Assembly: GCF_023061185.1 (NCBI RefSeq)
Contig: NZ_JAKGAK010000010.1
Coordinates: forward strand, 1 to 64,000
Reading direction: 5' to 3'
DNA length: 64,000 bases
Origin: Chromohalobacter beijerinckii
GTDB lineage: Bacteria > Pseudomonadota > Gammaproteobacteria > Pseudomonadales > Halomonadaceae
The notes under the pieces are model-generated. The model made no database searches, was not told the DNA's origin, and saw nothing but the letters and a program-made list of their open reading frames with translations. Position numbers and translations under genes: made by a program. Position 1 is the first letter of the stretch. Each line of letters opens with the position of its first letter. Shown piece by piece: positions 1-8,688 of this stretch.

Positions 1-44
1 GAAAGGTGAGCTTCGTGTTCCTGCCGAACGAGTGCGGGGCGCCG

Positions 45-1856
45 TTACTTCTTCTTGGCGCGCTTACGCTCGTTCTCGGTGAGGTGCTTCTTGCGCAGAC
101 GAATATGCTCGGGGGTGATCTCCACCAGTTCGTCGTCATCGAGAAACTCGATGGCTTGCTCGAGGCTGAAGCGGATCGGCGGCGTCAGCACCAGGGCTTC
201 GTCGGTGCCGGCGGAACGCATGTTGTCGAGCTTCTTGGCCTTGGTGGGGTTGACCGCCATGTCGTCGGCACGGTTATTGATGCCGATCAGCATGCCTTCG
301 TAGACCTCGGTGCCGTGCTCGACCATCAATTTGCCGCGATCCTGCAGGGCAAATAGCGCGTAGGCCAGCGCCTTGCCGGGGGCCATGGAGACCAGCACGC
401 CATTGCGACGCTCGACGGAGGCATCGGGCTTGAGCGGGCCGTAATGGTCGAAACGGCTGGTGAGGATGCCGGTACCGGAGGTCAGCGTCAGGAACTGGCC
501 ACGGAAGCCGATCAGCCCACGCGCGGGGATGATGAAGTCCAGGCGCACACGACCCTTGCCGTCCGGGTTCATGTTGGTCATCTCGCCCTTGCGGTAGCCG
601 AGCTCTTCCATGACCGCGCCTTGGTGCTGCTCCTCGCAGTCGATGATGACTTCTTCGTAGGGCTCCTGCTTGACGCCATCGTTCTCGCGGATGATGACCT
701 CGGGGCGGCCCACGGCCAGCTCGTAACCTTCACGACGCATACTTTCGATGAGTACTGATAGGTGCAGCTCACCGCGTCCGGAGACCTTGAATTTCTCGGG
801 CGTTTCGCCTTCCTCGACACGCAGCGCGACGTTGTGAATCAGCTCCTGCTCGAGGCGGTCACGAATGTTACGGCTGGTGACGAACTTGCCTTCCTTGCCG
901 GCGAACGGCGAGTCGTTGACCTGGAAGGACATCGAGACGGTGGGTTCGTCGACGGTCAGCACGGGGAGCGCCTCGACGTTGGCCGGGTCGCACAGCGTAT
1001 CGGAGATCGCCAAATCGCTGATGCCGGTAATGCAGACGATGTCGCCGGCTTCGGCTTGTTCGGTCTGCACGCGCTCGAGGCCGAGGTGCGTCATGACCTG
1101 ACCCACCTTGCCCTTGCGGACATTGCCTTCCTTGGAGATCACGCTGATCTGTTGCCCGGGGCTCACGTTGCCGCGCTTGATGCGGCCCAGACCGATAACG
1201 CCGACGTAGCTGTTGTAGTCCAGCGCGGAGATCTGCATCTGGAACGGCCCGTCGCGTTCGACCGTGGGCGGTTCGACGATATCGACGATGGATTGGAACA
1301 TCGGCGTCATGTCGTCTTCGAGCTCTTCCGGGTCCATGCCGGCGACGCCGTTGAGCGCCGAGCAATAGATGATCGGGAAGTCGAGCTGCTCGTCGCTGGC
1401 GCCGAGGTTGTCGAACAAATCGAAGATCTGGTCGATGACCCAGTCAGGGCGCGCGCCGGGACGGTCGATCTTGTTGACCACGACGATGGGCTTCAAGCCG
1501 CGATCGAAGGCTTTCTGAGTGACGAAGCGCGTCTGCGGCATGGGGCCGTCGACAGCGTCCACCATCAACAGGACGGAATCGACCATCGACATGACGCGCT
1601 CGACTTCACCACCGAAGTCGGCGTGTCCGGGTGTGTCGACGATGTTGATGTGGTAATCGTGCCACTGGATCGCGGTATTCTTGGACAGAATGGTGATACC
1701 GCGTTCTTTCTCCTGGTCGTTGGAGTCCATGATGCGCTCTTGCCCTTCGGCCTTGCGGTCGAGGGTGCCGGACTGACTCAGGAGCTGATCGACCAGAGTG
1801 GTCTTGCCATGGTCGACGTGGGCGATAATGGCGATGTTGCGAAGGTTCTCGATCAC
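45..1856 (-). CDS. typA: Ribosome-associated GTPase TypA/BipA
   Basis: A 603-residue translational GTPase of the EF-G/LepA superfamily, which acts on ribosomes and in ribosome assembly under stress. The G domain is complete: G1 [10 protein letters not shown] (about residues 12–21), the RGITI switch, G3 DTPGHADF, G4 NKID, then EF-G-like domains and a lysine/arginine-rich tail ending RKRAKKK. Length is normal for the family. Translation starts at GTG (1854–1856), preceded on the minus strand by AGGAT. A TATAAT-like -10 reads leftward at 1886–1891. It is transcribed alone; the gene to the left lies outside the window. Confidence 0.97.
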   Translation of the reverse strand: MIENLRNIAIIAHVDHGKTTLVDQLLSQSGTLDRKAEGQERIMDSNDQEKERGITILSKNTAIQWHDYHINIVDTPGHADFGGEVERVMSMVDSVLLMVDAVDGPMPQTRFVTQKAFDRGLKPIVVVNKIDRPGARPDWVIDQIFDLFDNLGASDEQLDFPIIYCSALNGVAGMDPEELEDDMTPMFQSIVDIVEPPTVERDGPFQMQISALDYNSYVGVIGLGRIKRGNVSPGQQISVISKEGNVRKGKVGQVMTHLGLERVQTEQAEAGDIVCITGISDLAISDTLCDPANVEALPVLTVDEPTVSMSFQVNDSPFAGKEGKFVTSRNIRDRLEQELIHNVALRVEEGETPEKFKVSGRGELHLSVLIESMRREGYELAVGRPEVIIRENDGVKQEPYEEVIIDCEEQHQGAVMEELGYRKGEMTNMNPDGKGRVRLDFIIPARGLIGFRGQFLTLTSGTGILTSRFDHYGPLKPDASVERRNGVLVSMAPGKALAYALFALQDRGKLMVEHGTEVYEGMLIGINNRADDMAVNPTKAKKLDNMRSAGTDEALVLTPPIRFSLEQAIEFLDDDELVEITPEHIRLRKKHLTENERKRAKKK

Positions 1857-2124
1857 GTAGGGATCCTGCTTGAAAATTGGGCCGTATTATAGGGTCAGGG
1901 TGCCGACGACTGCCAGTTTGATGACCGTTGCCAACAGGCGCGGCACGACAAAAATCGCGTTGGCGCGGCGATAACCGTGGCGCTATCAGGGACTTGGGGC
2001 GTTTTGGCGGCAGGACGAAAATACGCAAAAAAATGGCGGCGCACTCGTCAATCGCCATTTATCGCGTCGAGGTAGACGCCTGGCGTGGGGTGGAGCGCAC
2101 CGATCTAGAAGGGCTATTCACTCA

Positions 2125-2190
2125 TTAAAGGTGCCCGAGGAGCCAATCATAGAGACGTCCTGCGCTGCTGGCAACGGGTTGCGTGACAAC
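2125..2190 (-). pseudogene. Orphan C-terminal tail of a polysaccharide deacetylase gene
   Basis: Read on the minus strand, this stretch encodes TQPVASSAGRLYDWLLGHL followed by TAA. That nearly equals the last 19 residues of the deacetylase at 4509–5501 (TQPVASSAGRLYDYLLGRL, stop TAG). A 28-base core is identical between the copies (2159–2186 against 4543–4570). The remaining codons differ mainly at synonymous positions. Nothing upstream of the tail is recognisably deacetylase, so this is a displaced 3' end and not a gene. It forms the left flank of the TonB-receptor gene; the intact gene forms the right flank. Confidence 0.85.
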
Positions 2191-2204
2191 GAGGTACTTA
2201 TGTA

Positions 2205-2231
2205 GGAGGCATTACTTTGCCGCCTTTTTTT
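2205..2231 (+). terminator. Weak stem-loop followed by T7
   Basis: GGAGGC (2205–2210) can pair with GCCGCC (2219–2224) with one mismatch, followed by seven T. It looks like a weak rightward intrinsic terminator, but no gene is seen feeding into it. It may be a relic of earlier gene order. Confidence 0.3.
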
Positions 2232-2235
2232 GTTT

Positions 2236-2253
2236 TGATACGATATAACATCA
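2236..2253 (+). promoter_or_regulatory. Zur-like operator before the TonB receptor gene
   Basis: TGATACGATATAACATCA is an imperfect dyad. Its right half TATAACATC matches the right half of the enterobacterial Zur box (TATAACATTTC) closely; the left half matches in about half its positions. It lies 26 bp upstream of the receptor start, where a repressor would act. The receptor resembles zinc-uptake TonB receptors, which fits. The Zur assignment is inferred from half-site similarity only. Confidence 0.45.
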
Positions 2254-2278
2254 CATAAAAGGTCCATGTAAAATATAG

Positions 2279-4426
2279 GTGTCATCAATGCGTTCAGGGG
2301 AACAGTGTGCAGCGGGTGCACTTATCGGTGTGTTTATTCTGGGTGTGTCAGTAACGTCGGATAAAGCGTTAGCGGCACAGGAGGACGAATCGCAAACACT
2401 CGAAACCGTTACTGTTACGGGCGCTCCATTACCGGGCAACCCGCTATTGCAGGCGGCTGATGTCGATGTGGTCGAGTCCAATGAAATGGAAGCCAAAGGC
2501 GCCATCAACATCGGTGAAGCGCTTGAGTCACAAGCGGGTGTCGATTCGATCAGTACCGGCAACAGCGTAGGAAAACCAGTGATCCGCGGGCTTTCCGGTG
2601 AGCGGATCAAGATGCTCAATAATGGTATTGGGGTCGACCATCAGCAATATGGTGTGCGTCACATGCCGACGACCGATACGTTCCTGCTGGATCGCGTCGA
2701 AGTAGTACGAGGGGCGTCGAGCGTGCTCTATGGTTCGAGTGCGTTGGGGGGCGCCGTCAATATGCTGTCGTCTGAAATCGCCTGGGATACGCCTGTTAGA
2801 GGTGAAACGCTGACCCGCTACTCGAGCAATAATGGCCAATGGGACACCGGAATCAAGGCGACGGGCGGCAATGGTCGGTTGGGTTACTCGCTAGGCCTCA
2901 TCCGTCGTGATGGTGGCAATATACAGACACCCGATGAGACGACGCACTTTCCACCTCCACCTTCACAGGATTTGCAGGATGCGCCCGCTTACACAGGCGA
3001 GCTCGACGATACCGATTTCAATCAAGTCAACGGGGAACTGGCGCTCGGCTTTCGCGACGACGGTGGCGGCACCTGGACGGCGCGTTATTCCCGCTTCAAC
3101 GATGAACACAACTTTCTGCTGCCGCCGCCGGCGGGTCAGTTGCCTCCCTCGGCGGGCGCGGAAGGCGTAGGGCAATACATCGATAATCAGCAACTCGAGC
3201 TATCCGGTGAGAAGCGGGTCGACGGGATTACCTGGAAGCCGAAACTCGTCTGGCAGAACAATCGGCGTCGCTCCAACGCGGGGGGACGTCCGCGCACGGC
3301 CGGGTTCGATGGCACTATCGATGTCGAGTTCGATCAGTACACCGCACGCCTCGAAGGACAGCACGGCCCCTTTGCCGGGCTGGACGGCGGTACGGTGGGG
3401 ATTGAATACACGCACAAGGACCAGGAGTCGCGTGGGACGACCCAGCTATCGCCCGGCGGCACGGTAGATAATATGGCCGCGTTTGCCTTTGAGGAAAAGC
3501 GATTTGGGGATCTCTTGCTGCAAGCGGGGCTACGCTATGACCATCACCAAATCGAAGGTAAAGCTTCCAAAACGGCCAATCCGTCGCAGAACGTTACCGA
3601 TGCCGAGCGCCATAGCTATGATGTTGTGACCGGGTCGCTGGGCGGTATCTATACGCTGACCGACAACCTCTCCTTGGCGGCTAACGCCGGACGTGGCTTT
3701 CGCGCGCCGAGCCTTTTCGAGCTCTATGTAGCCGGCAAGCACGGCGGGGTGGCCGCTTTCCAGCAAGGCAGTCCCGATCTCGACCCGGAAACCTCGTTCA
3801 ATACTGATCTCTCGCTACGCTGGGCATCAAGCACGGCGCGTGCCAGCGCGACCGTCTACCGTAACGTGATCGACGATTATATTTTTCCCCGCGATACCGG
3901 TGAGAGGCGTAGTGGATCGCCAGTATTCGCCTACGATCAGACCGATGCCATATTGCGGGGTGTGGAGCTGTCCATCGAGAAGGATGTCACGTCTCGGCTG
4001 ACGCTTTCGGCGGCGGCTGAGACCGTTAACGGGGAACGGCGCGACAATGGCGACGATTTGCCTTTGCTGCCCGCCGACAACATGCGCGTCGGCGCCCGTT
4101 TCGCGCCACAAGGGGCAGGGTGGGCGCGTAACCCGTATACATCCTTGACGGTTCGCCGCTACGCCTCCAAGGACGCTGCGCCAGGCGAGCCCTTTAGTCA
4201 GTTCGACGACGCGCCTTTTGGCACTGCATCGACCGATGGTTACACACTGGTCGATCTGGGCGCGGGGATCGCACCCCGCATCGGCGAGCAAGTGCTGCAT
4301 TTGGACCTGGCGGTTCATAACCTCTTTGACGAGGATTATCGGGGCTTTCTCGACACCTATAAGGGCTACGCCCTGTCGCCGGGGCGTGATATTCGCTTGA
4401 CCGCTCGTCTGGACTTCGGTGCCTGA
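2279..4426 (+). CDS. TonB-dependent outer-membrane receptor, probably for metal (zinc) uptake
   Basis: A 715-residue TonB-dependent receptor. A signal peptide with hydrophobic core GALIGVFILGVSV is followed by a TonB-box-like ETVTVTG (about residue 44), a plug domain (about 50–165; RGLSGERIKMLNNGI, VEVVRGASSVLYGSSALGG) and a beta-barrel ending LHLDLAVHNLFDEDYRGF…LTARLDF. The plug motif resembles ZnuD-type zinc receptors, but the His-rich loop of classical ZnuD is missing, so the substrate is uncertain. Start is GTG at 2279 or ATG at 2288; neither has a strong RBS. A Zur-like site lies upstream. The gene stands alone, bracketed by duplicated deacetylase 3' ends, which suggests it was acquired. 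Confidence 0.88.
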   Translation: MSSMRSGEQCAAGALIGVFILGVSVTSDKALAAQEDESQTLETVTVTGAPLPGNPLLQAADVDVVESNEMEAKGAINIGEALESQAGVDSISTGNSVGKPVIRGLSGERIKMLNNGIGVDHQQYGVRHMPTTDTFLLDRVEVVRGASSVLYGSSALGGAVNMLSSEIAWDTPVRGETLTRYSSNNGQWDTGIKATGGNGRLGYSLGLIRRDGGNIQTPDETTHFPPPPSQDLQDAPAYTGELDDTDFNQVNGELALGFRDDGGGTWTARYSRFNDEHNFLLPPPAGQLPPSAGAEGVGQYIDNQQLELSGEKRVDGITWKPKLVWQNNRRRSNAGGRPRTAGFDGTIDVEFDQYTARLEGQHGPFAGLDGGTVGIEYTHKDQESRGTTQLSPGGTVDNMAAFAFEEKRFGDLLLQAGLRYDHHQIEGKASKTANPSQNVTDAERHSYDVVTGSLGGIYTLTDNLSLAANAGRGFRAPSLFELYVAGKHGGVAAFQQGSPDLDPETSFNTDLSLRWASSTARASATVYRNVIDDYIFPRDTGERRSGSPVFAYDQTDAILRGVELSIEKDVTSRLTLSAAAETVNGERRDNGDDLPLLPADNMRVGARFAPQGAGWARNPYTSLTVRRYASKDAAPGEPFSQFDDAPFGTASTDGYTLVDLGAGIAPRIGEQVLHLDLAVHNLFDEDYRGFLDTYKGYALSPGRDIRLTARLDFGA

Positions 4427-4508
4427 CATCGTGAGAAGGGTGAGCCGTGCATGCTAAAAGCGCAGCAGTGTGATGCAGTACGATGGCCGATGTCTTGAAC
4501 GCTCTGCG

Positions 4509-5501
4509 CTATAGTCGTCCTAGTAGGTAGTCGTACAGGCGCCCTGCGCTGCTGGCAACGGGTTGCGTGATCGGGAAGCGTGGCAATGCCAGCGGGTCGT
4601 CGCGGTGCGAGAGCCAGCCGGCATGGCTGTGCAGGGCTTCCTGAACGCCGCAGCGCTGGGCCAGTTGACGTACACGGAGCGAGGCTTCCGGCTGTGGATA
4701 GGCGAAATAAGACAACGGGTCGCGGCATAGCACGCCGAGTTGGCGGCGCGAATGGCGAATTTGCCATTGGATCTGATGATCGTTGAGGGTGTCTAGCGGT
4801 GTGGCGGCGACGCCGCGCGCGCCGAAACGCACCAGGCCGTCGCTTTCCAGGCGGCGCACGCTGAACGGGTCGAGCGTTTGGGGGGCGATGTCGAACTCGG
4901 TGCCCAGCGCCGAGCCGAGCCGAACCAGCGTCAATGGAGCAGCTTGTTGCGCGAGTCGTTCGAGGTAGTCGTGCAATGCGTTGCTGTAGGCGGTGCCTGG
5001 GTGGTCGGGCCGTGGCGGTGGGAGCGGGAGCCCGGCATCGCCGAGGCATTCGCGAACGCGCATGGGCTGGGTGCCGTCCCAGAGAATGTCGCCGAGGGCC
5101 ATCCGCCAATCGCCTTGCGAGCGTCCTGTATCGCCCGTACTCAGAAACACGCTGGCCGGCAACGCCAGGCGCTCGAGCTGTCGCAGCGCTACCTCGGTGG
5201 TGTCGCGCCAGCCGCCGTCGAAGGTCAGCGCGATGCGTGGCATCGGGTCGCGATGCAGACGGCGAGCACTCGCCAGGGAGACGATCTGAGCGTGATCGGT
5301 CAGGTGGTCGAGCAGCCGCCGGAAGCTTTCCGGGCCGAGGCAGTAGGGAGCTCGGTGCGGCAGGCGTGCGGCGGCTTCGTCGGGCAATACGCGCTGTATG
5401 ACTAGAATCGCGCTGCGTCCGCGAAGCGGCTCGCTCAGGCTGCGTCGCCAGTGTCCGCGCAGGCGCTGCACGACGTCATGGGCAAGGCTGAGATGACTCA
5501 T
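4509..5501 (-). CDS. NodB-type polysaccharide deacetylase-like protein, catalytic motifs degenerate
   Basis: A 330-residue protein of the CE4/NodB fold, starting at ATG 5499–5501 behind a clear GGAGGG (a longer frame reaches 5579). The fold is recognisable: RIALTFDGGWRD is motif 1, and SYFAYPQPE is the usual FAYPxG strand. The metal ligands look lost: motif 1 is FDGG instead of FDDG, and where HxxxH is expected the sequence is GARGVAATPL, with Arg and Ala in place of both His. It may be non-catalytic or use other residues. The GT2 gene upstream on the same strand suggests a role in surface or secreted polysaccharide. The last 19 codons are duplicated at 2125–2190. Confidence 0.8.
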   Translation of the reverse strand: MSHLSLAHDVVQRLRGHWRRSLSEPLRGRSAILVIQRVLPDEAAARLPHRAPYCLGPESFRRLLDHLTDHAQIVSLASARRLHRDPMPRIALTFDGGWRDTTEVALRQLERLALPASVFLSTGDTGRSQGDWRMALGDILWDGTQPMRVRECLGDAGLPLPPPRPDHPGTAYSNALHDYLERLAQQAAPLTLVRLGSALGTEFDIAPQTLDPFSVRRLESDGLVRFGARGVAATPLDTLNDHQIQWQIRHSRRQLGVLCRDPLSYFAYPQPEASLRVRQLAQRCGVQEALHSHAGWLSHRDDPLALPRFPITQPVASSAGRLYDYLLGRL

Positions 5502-5648
5502 GGCGTGTCCCTCCGCACTGCTGTCGTTGCTCGGTGTGCGAGCGTTGTTGCCGTGGTGACATCCTGTCGCAGACGGCAAGGGTCTCCTGTGAGGGATGAT
5601 GTTGTGATGGCGGTTGCGATATCTATAAGCATATCTCGTTGTCTCAAT

Positions 5649-6611
5649 TTAGCCAGTCAGCCCCGGTTTTCCTCGTCGGCAGAACGTCATCATCGCCACG
5701 CCGGTGGCAGACAACTGCAAGGCGTGCAAGCTCCAGCGATACCAGTAGACGCGGTAGGCCTTGCGCGGCGCCGCTGTGTCGTCGCGCCACGCCATGAGCC
5801 CGGCGGGGAGTGCACTGAAGGTCAAGCCGGCCATCCCGACCCCCGGCGATAAGGGCAGCCAGAGCAGCAAGGCCAGCGGGAGGCTCGTGCCTTGAAGGAG
5901 GGCGGCGGTCACCCGGGGGACGAGAAAACGCGGATGTCGTGCGGTGCTGGGGATGTAAAGGCAATGCCGCTGATGTCGGTGCTGCCGGCGCCACCAGGGG
6001 CCAAGGCGCCGCGGGGCTGCATGGTCGATCAGCAATGGGGCGTCCTGCCAGCAGAGGTGCGCGTGGCAGCGCCACAGACGCACGAGGATATCCAGGTCGG
6101 CGCCAGCTTCGAGGCGTGGGTCATGGCCCCCGAGGCGCTCGTACCACTCACGGGTGACGGCCAATTGACCGGTAGGCCAATCCCACGGGTGGTCGTCAAA
6201 GCCGCGTTGCGTGCGGCTGAGATACCAACTAGCGAGCGGCGGCGGCAACGGGGTGACTGGGTATTGGGCGCAGACGATGGCGTCGGCGGCCTGGTAACTG
6301 AAGGCACGGGCGAGCCCGGTAAGCCATTGCTCCGGGACCTCGAGTGCTGCGTCCAAAAACACCAGTACATCGCCATTGAGACAGGTGGCGCCATGGTGGC
6401 GCAGCGCGCCCTGTCCATGTTGGGGCAGCACGGCGAAGCGAATATCACGTTCAATCAGCAGGCGCTGGGTGGGTTCATCAAGCGTCGTCAGCTGTACCAA
6501 CGTCTCGGTGTGTCCGCTGAAGTGAGCGATACTGCGTGCCAGGGCGCTCAGACAGCGCTCCAAGTGCTCGGGGGTATGGCTGGCGTCGATTAGCAGACTG
6601 TAAGTGCGCAT
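5649..6611 (-). CDS. Family 2 glycosyltransferase with C-terminal membrane segments
   Basis: About 320 residues from ATG 6609–6611; a TTG at 6689 would add 26 residues. The GT-A core shows a nucleotide-binding N-terminus (TYSLLIDASHTPEHLERCL), GDVLVFLDAALEVP at the DXD position, and WYERLGGHDPRLEAGADLDI at the acceptor-loop position. The C-terminus carries two hydrophobic stretches (SLPLALLLWLPLSPGVGMAGL; LHALQLSATGVAMMTF). The second Asp of DXD and the usual ED of the acceptor motif are changed, so activity is not assured. It lies 147 bp upstream of the deacetylase-like gene on the same strand and is probably co-transcribed. Confidence 0.82.
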   Translation of the reverse strand: MRTYSLLIDASHTPEHLERCLSALARSIAHFSGHTETLVQLTTLDEPTQRLLIERDIRFAVLPQHGQGALRHHGATCLNGDVLVFLDAALEVPEQWLTGLARAFSYQAADAIVCAQYPVTPLPPPLASWYLSRTQRGFDDHPWDWPTGQLAVTREWYERLGGHDPRLEAGADLDILVRLWRCHAHLCWQDAPLLIDHAAPRRLGPWWRRQHRHQRHCLYIPSTARHPRFLVPRVTAALLQGTSLPLALLLWLPLSPGVGMAGLTFSALPAGLMAWRDDTAAPRKAYRVYWYRWSLHALQLSATGVAMMTFCRRGKPGLTG

Positions 6612-6796
6612 CGCTGGGAGTGCCTTGGGATCAAAGCCCGTGTCGGGGGAGCTGCCCAACAGACTGGGGGGTGGCGTGAACCCTGGCAATCATCGCTGGG
6701 GCTGGTTTTTCTAAAGCGATACTGACTACGAGCCTGCGCGAGTTCAGCCCTATAGGGTGTGGCGCTCAGCTATCGAGCGGGGGGCGAACATTCTTT

Positions 6797-6813
6797 TGCA
6801 CCAATCTTGTGCA
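6797..6813 (+). promoter_or_regulatory. NtrC-type enhancer dyad upstream of glnA
   Basis: TGCACCAATCTTGTGCA matches the NtrC pattern TGCAC-N7-GTGCA exactly. It lies about 180 bp upstream of the best sigma-54 promoter, an ordinary enhancer distance. A second symmetric element, AAAGTGCCTCTGCACTTT at 6848–6865 (7-bp arms), and AGGTGCACCT near 6825–6834 may be further sites. Confidence 0.7.
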
Positions 6814-6973
6814 TAGGGGTGGTGAGGTGCACCTTTTTAGGGCTCTAAAGTGCCTCTGCACTTTAATGTGGCGCGCCTGGCGCTAAAGTGGTGCTGACCG
6901 ATGCGCAAAGATGGTCTATTTTTTCTCGGTGGATCATGTGTTTATCGAAGGCGCACTTAGGTGGCTCAATGAT

Positions 6974-6989
6974 TGGCATGCCTTCTGCA
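6974..6989 (+). promoter_or_regulatory. Sigma-54 promoter of glnA
   Basis: TGGCATGCCTTCTGCA fits the -24/-12 consensus TGGCAC-N5-TTGCA with correct GG-to-GC spacing. The expected start of transcription is near 7001, giving a leader of about 100 nt before the glnA ATG at 7100. A weaker -24/-12-like element (TGGCGC at 6869, GCGCT at 6880) lies upstream. Confidence 0.7.
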
Positions 6990-7099
6990 TTGCAAAACGT
7001 AAAGTGCATACCCGTGGGCAGCTGCCGGCGGGCGTGCTACAAACGACGCTGAACACGCAAGCAAACGACCCGAGCCGTGGGCTCATAGTGGAGGAAATC

Positions 7100-8509
7100 A
7101 TGTCCGAGAAGACCCTCGCCCTGATCGAAGAACACGATATCAAGTGGGTGGATCTGCGCTTTACCGATACCAAGGGCAAGGAGCAGCACGTCACGATTCC
7201 GGCCGGCGCCGTCGATGATGAGTTCTTCGAGGACGGCCAGATGTTCGATGGCTCCTCCATTGAAGGCTGGAAGGGTATCAACGAGTCCGACATGATCCTG
7301 CGCCCGGAAGATGGCAGCGGTTATCTCGACCCGTTCACCGAAGACGCTACCCTCGTGCTGCGTTGCGATATCATCGAGCCGGCTACCATGCAGGGCTATG
7401 AGCGTGATCCGCGCTCCATCGCCAAGCGTGCCGAGGCGTATCTGAAGTCCACCGGGCTGGGCGATACCGCCTTCTTCGGCCCGGAACCTGAATTCTTCAT
7501 TTTCGACGAAGTGCACTGGAATACCGACATCCAGGGCGCGATGTACAAGATCACGTCCGAGGAAGGCGCCTGGGCGACCGACTCCACCACCGTGGAAGGT
7601 GGCAACCTGGGGCACCGTCCGCGCGTCAAGGGCGGTTATTTCCCGGTACCGCCGGTGGATAGTTTCCACGACATCCGCAGCGCGATGTGCAACACGCTGG
7701 AGGCCATCGGCCAGTCGGTCGAGGTGCATCACCACGAGGTGGCCAACGCTGGCCAGAACGAGATCGGCGTCAAGTTCAACACCTTGGTCAAGAAGGCCGA
7801 TGAAGTTCAGGAAATGAAGTACGTGATCCACAACGTGGCCCACGCGTACGGCAAGACCGCGACCTTCATGCCCAAGCCGCTGGTGGGTGACAACGGTTCC
7901 GGCATGCACGTGCACCAGTCTTTCTGGAAGGACGGCGCCAACATGTTCGCGGGTGACGAATATGCTGGGCTGTCTGAGACCGCGCTGTACTATATCGGCG
8001 GTGTCATCAAGCATGCGCGTGCCCTGAATGCCTTCACCAACGCGTCGACCAACTCCTACAAGCGTCTGGTGCCGGGCTTCGAAGCACCGGTCATGCTCGC
8101 CTACAGCGCGCGTAACCGCAGTGCATCGATCCGCATTCCGTATACCGCAAGTCCCAAGGGCAAGCGCGTCGAGTGTCGTTTCCCCGACCCGACCGCCAAC
8201 CCGTACCTGGCATTCTCCGCACTGCTGATGGCGGGTATCGACGGCATCAAGAACAAGATCCATCCCGGCGACGCGATGGACAAGAACCTCTATGACCTGC
8301 CGCCAGAAGAAGGCAAGGCGATCCCCACCGTGGCCGAGAGCCTCGACCAGGCCCTGGAGGCGCTGGACACCGATCGTGCCTTCCTCACCGAGGGTGAAGT
8401 GTTCACCGATGCGATGATCGACGCTTACCTCGAGCTCAAGCAGGAAGAAGTCGATCGCCTGCGCATGGCGACGCATCCGGTCGAATTCGACATGTACTAC
8501 AGCTGCTGA
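7100..8509 (+). CDS. glnA: Glutamine synthetase type I
   Basis: A 469-residue GS-I, identical in length to the E. coli enzyme; it condenses glutamate and ammonia using ATP. The start ATG at 7100 follows GGAGG. Visible motifs include [10 protein letters not shown] near the N-terminus, the metal-site [12 protein letters not shown], the Asn/His block [13 protein letters not shown], the ATP loop [10 protein letters not shown], and [10 protein letters not shown] with the tyrosine that GlnE adenylylates in this class. It is controlled by a sigma-54 promoter with NtrC-like sites and followed by a strong terminator at 8543–8571, separating it from ntrBC. Confidence 0.98.
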   Translation: MSEKTLALIEEHDIKWVDLRFTDTKGKEQHVTIPAGAVDDEFFEDGQMFDGSSIEGWKGINESDMILRPEDGSGYLDPFTEDATLVLRCDIIEPATMQGYERDPRSIAKRAEAYLKSTGLGDTAFFGPEPEFFIFDEVHWNTDIQGAMYKITSEEGAWATDSTTVEGGNLGHRPRVKGGYFPVPPVDSFHDIRSAMCNTLEAIGQSVEVHHHEVANAGQNEIGVKFNTLVKKADEVQEMKYVIHNVAHAYGKTATFMPKPLVGDNGSGMHVHQSFWKDGANMFAGDEYAGLSETALYYIGGVIKHARALNAFTNASTNSYKRLVPGFEAPVMLAYSARNRSASIRIPYTASPKGKRVECRFPDPTANPYLAFSALLMAGIDGIKNKIHPGDAMDKNLYDLPPEEGKAIPTVAESLDQALEALDTDRAFLTEGEVFTDAMIDAYLELKQEEVDRLRMATHPVEFDMYYSC

Positions 8510-8542
8510 TCTCGCACGACGGCGAGTGATCGCGACTGACCG

Positions 8543-8571
8543 AGGCCCCGTCCGATGTGACGGGGCCTTTT
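8543..8571 (+). terminator. Intrinsic terminator of glnA
   Basis: AGGCCCCGTC (8543–8552) pairs perfectly with GACGGGGCCT (8559–8568) across a 6-nt loop, followed by T residues. It lies 33 bp after the glnA stop. Confidence 0.9.
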
Positions 8572-8688
8572 ACGTTATGACGCGTGCATGATGGAGGGGT
8601 CGTTGAGGGTGTAGAGGGGACGTGTTGTGGTTGGATAAATTGAAGGTGCGCTAGACTGAGCGTTCGGTAAAGGCACGAGGAGAAGGGC

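Larger units (their letters stand above)
1857..2278. other. Intergenic region between divergent typA and the TonB-receptor gene
   Basis: This 422-bp stretch holds the typA promoter (TATAAT on the minus strand at 1886–1891), a decayed gene tail at 2125–2190, a weak stem with T7 run at 2205–2231 and a Zur-like dyad at 2236–2253. No intact gene is visible. Confidence 0.6.
6612..7099 (+). promoter_or_regulatory. glnA upstream control region
   Basis: The gap between the divergent GT2 and glnA genes holds NtrC-like dyads (6797–6813, 6848–6865), a GC-rich -24/-12-like element (6869–6884) and a better sigma-54 promoter (6974–6989). No gene is apparent; the open frame upstream of the glnA ATG lacks a ribosome site and is leader. 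Confidence 0.65.

Noticed and set aside
762-1892. 376-codon open frame antisense to typA
   Set aside because: Antisense shadow of typA.
2118-2321. 67-codon minus-strand frame over the deacetylase tail
   Set aside because: It reads the tail in a different frame from the deacetylase homology; no RBS or family.
7037-8476. 479-codon open frame antisense to glnA
   Set aside because: Mirror of a highly conserved, codon-biased gene; no ribosome site or family resemblance.
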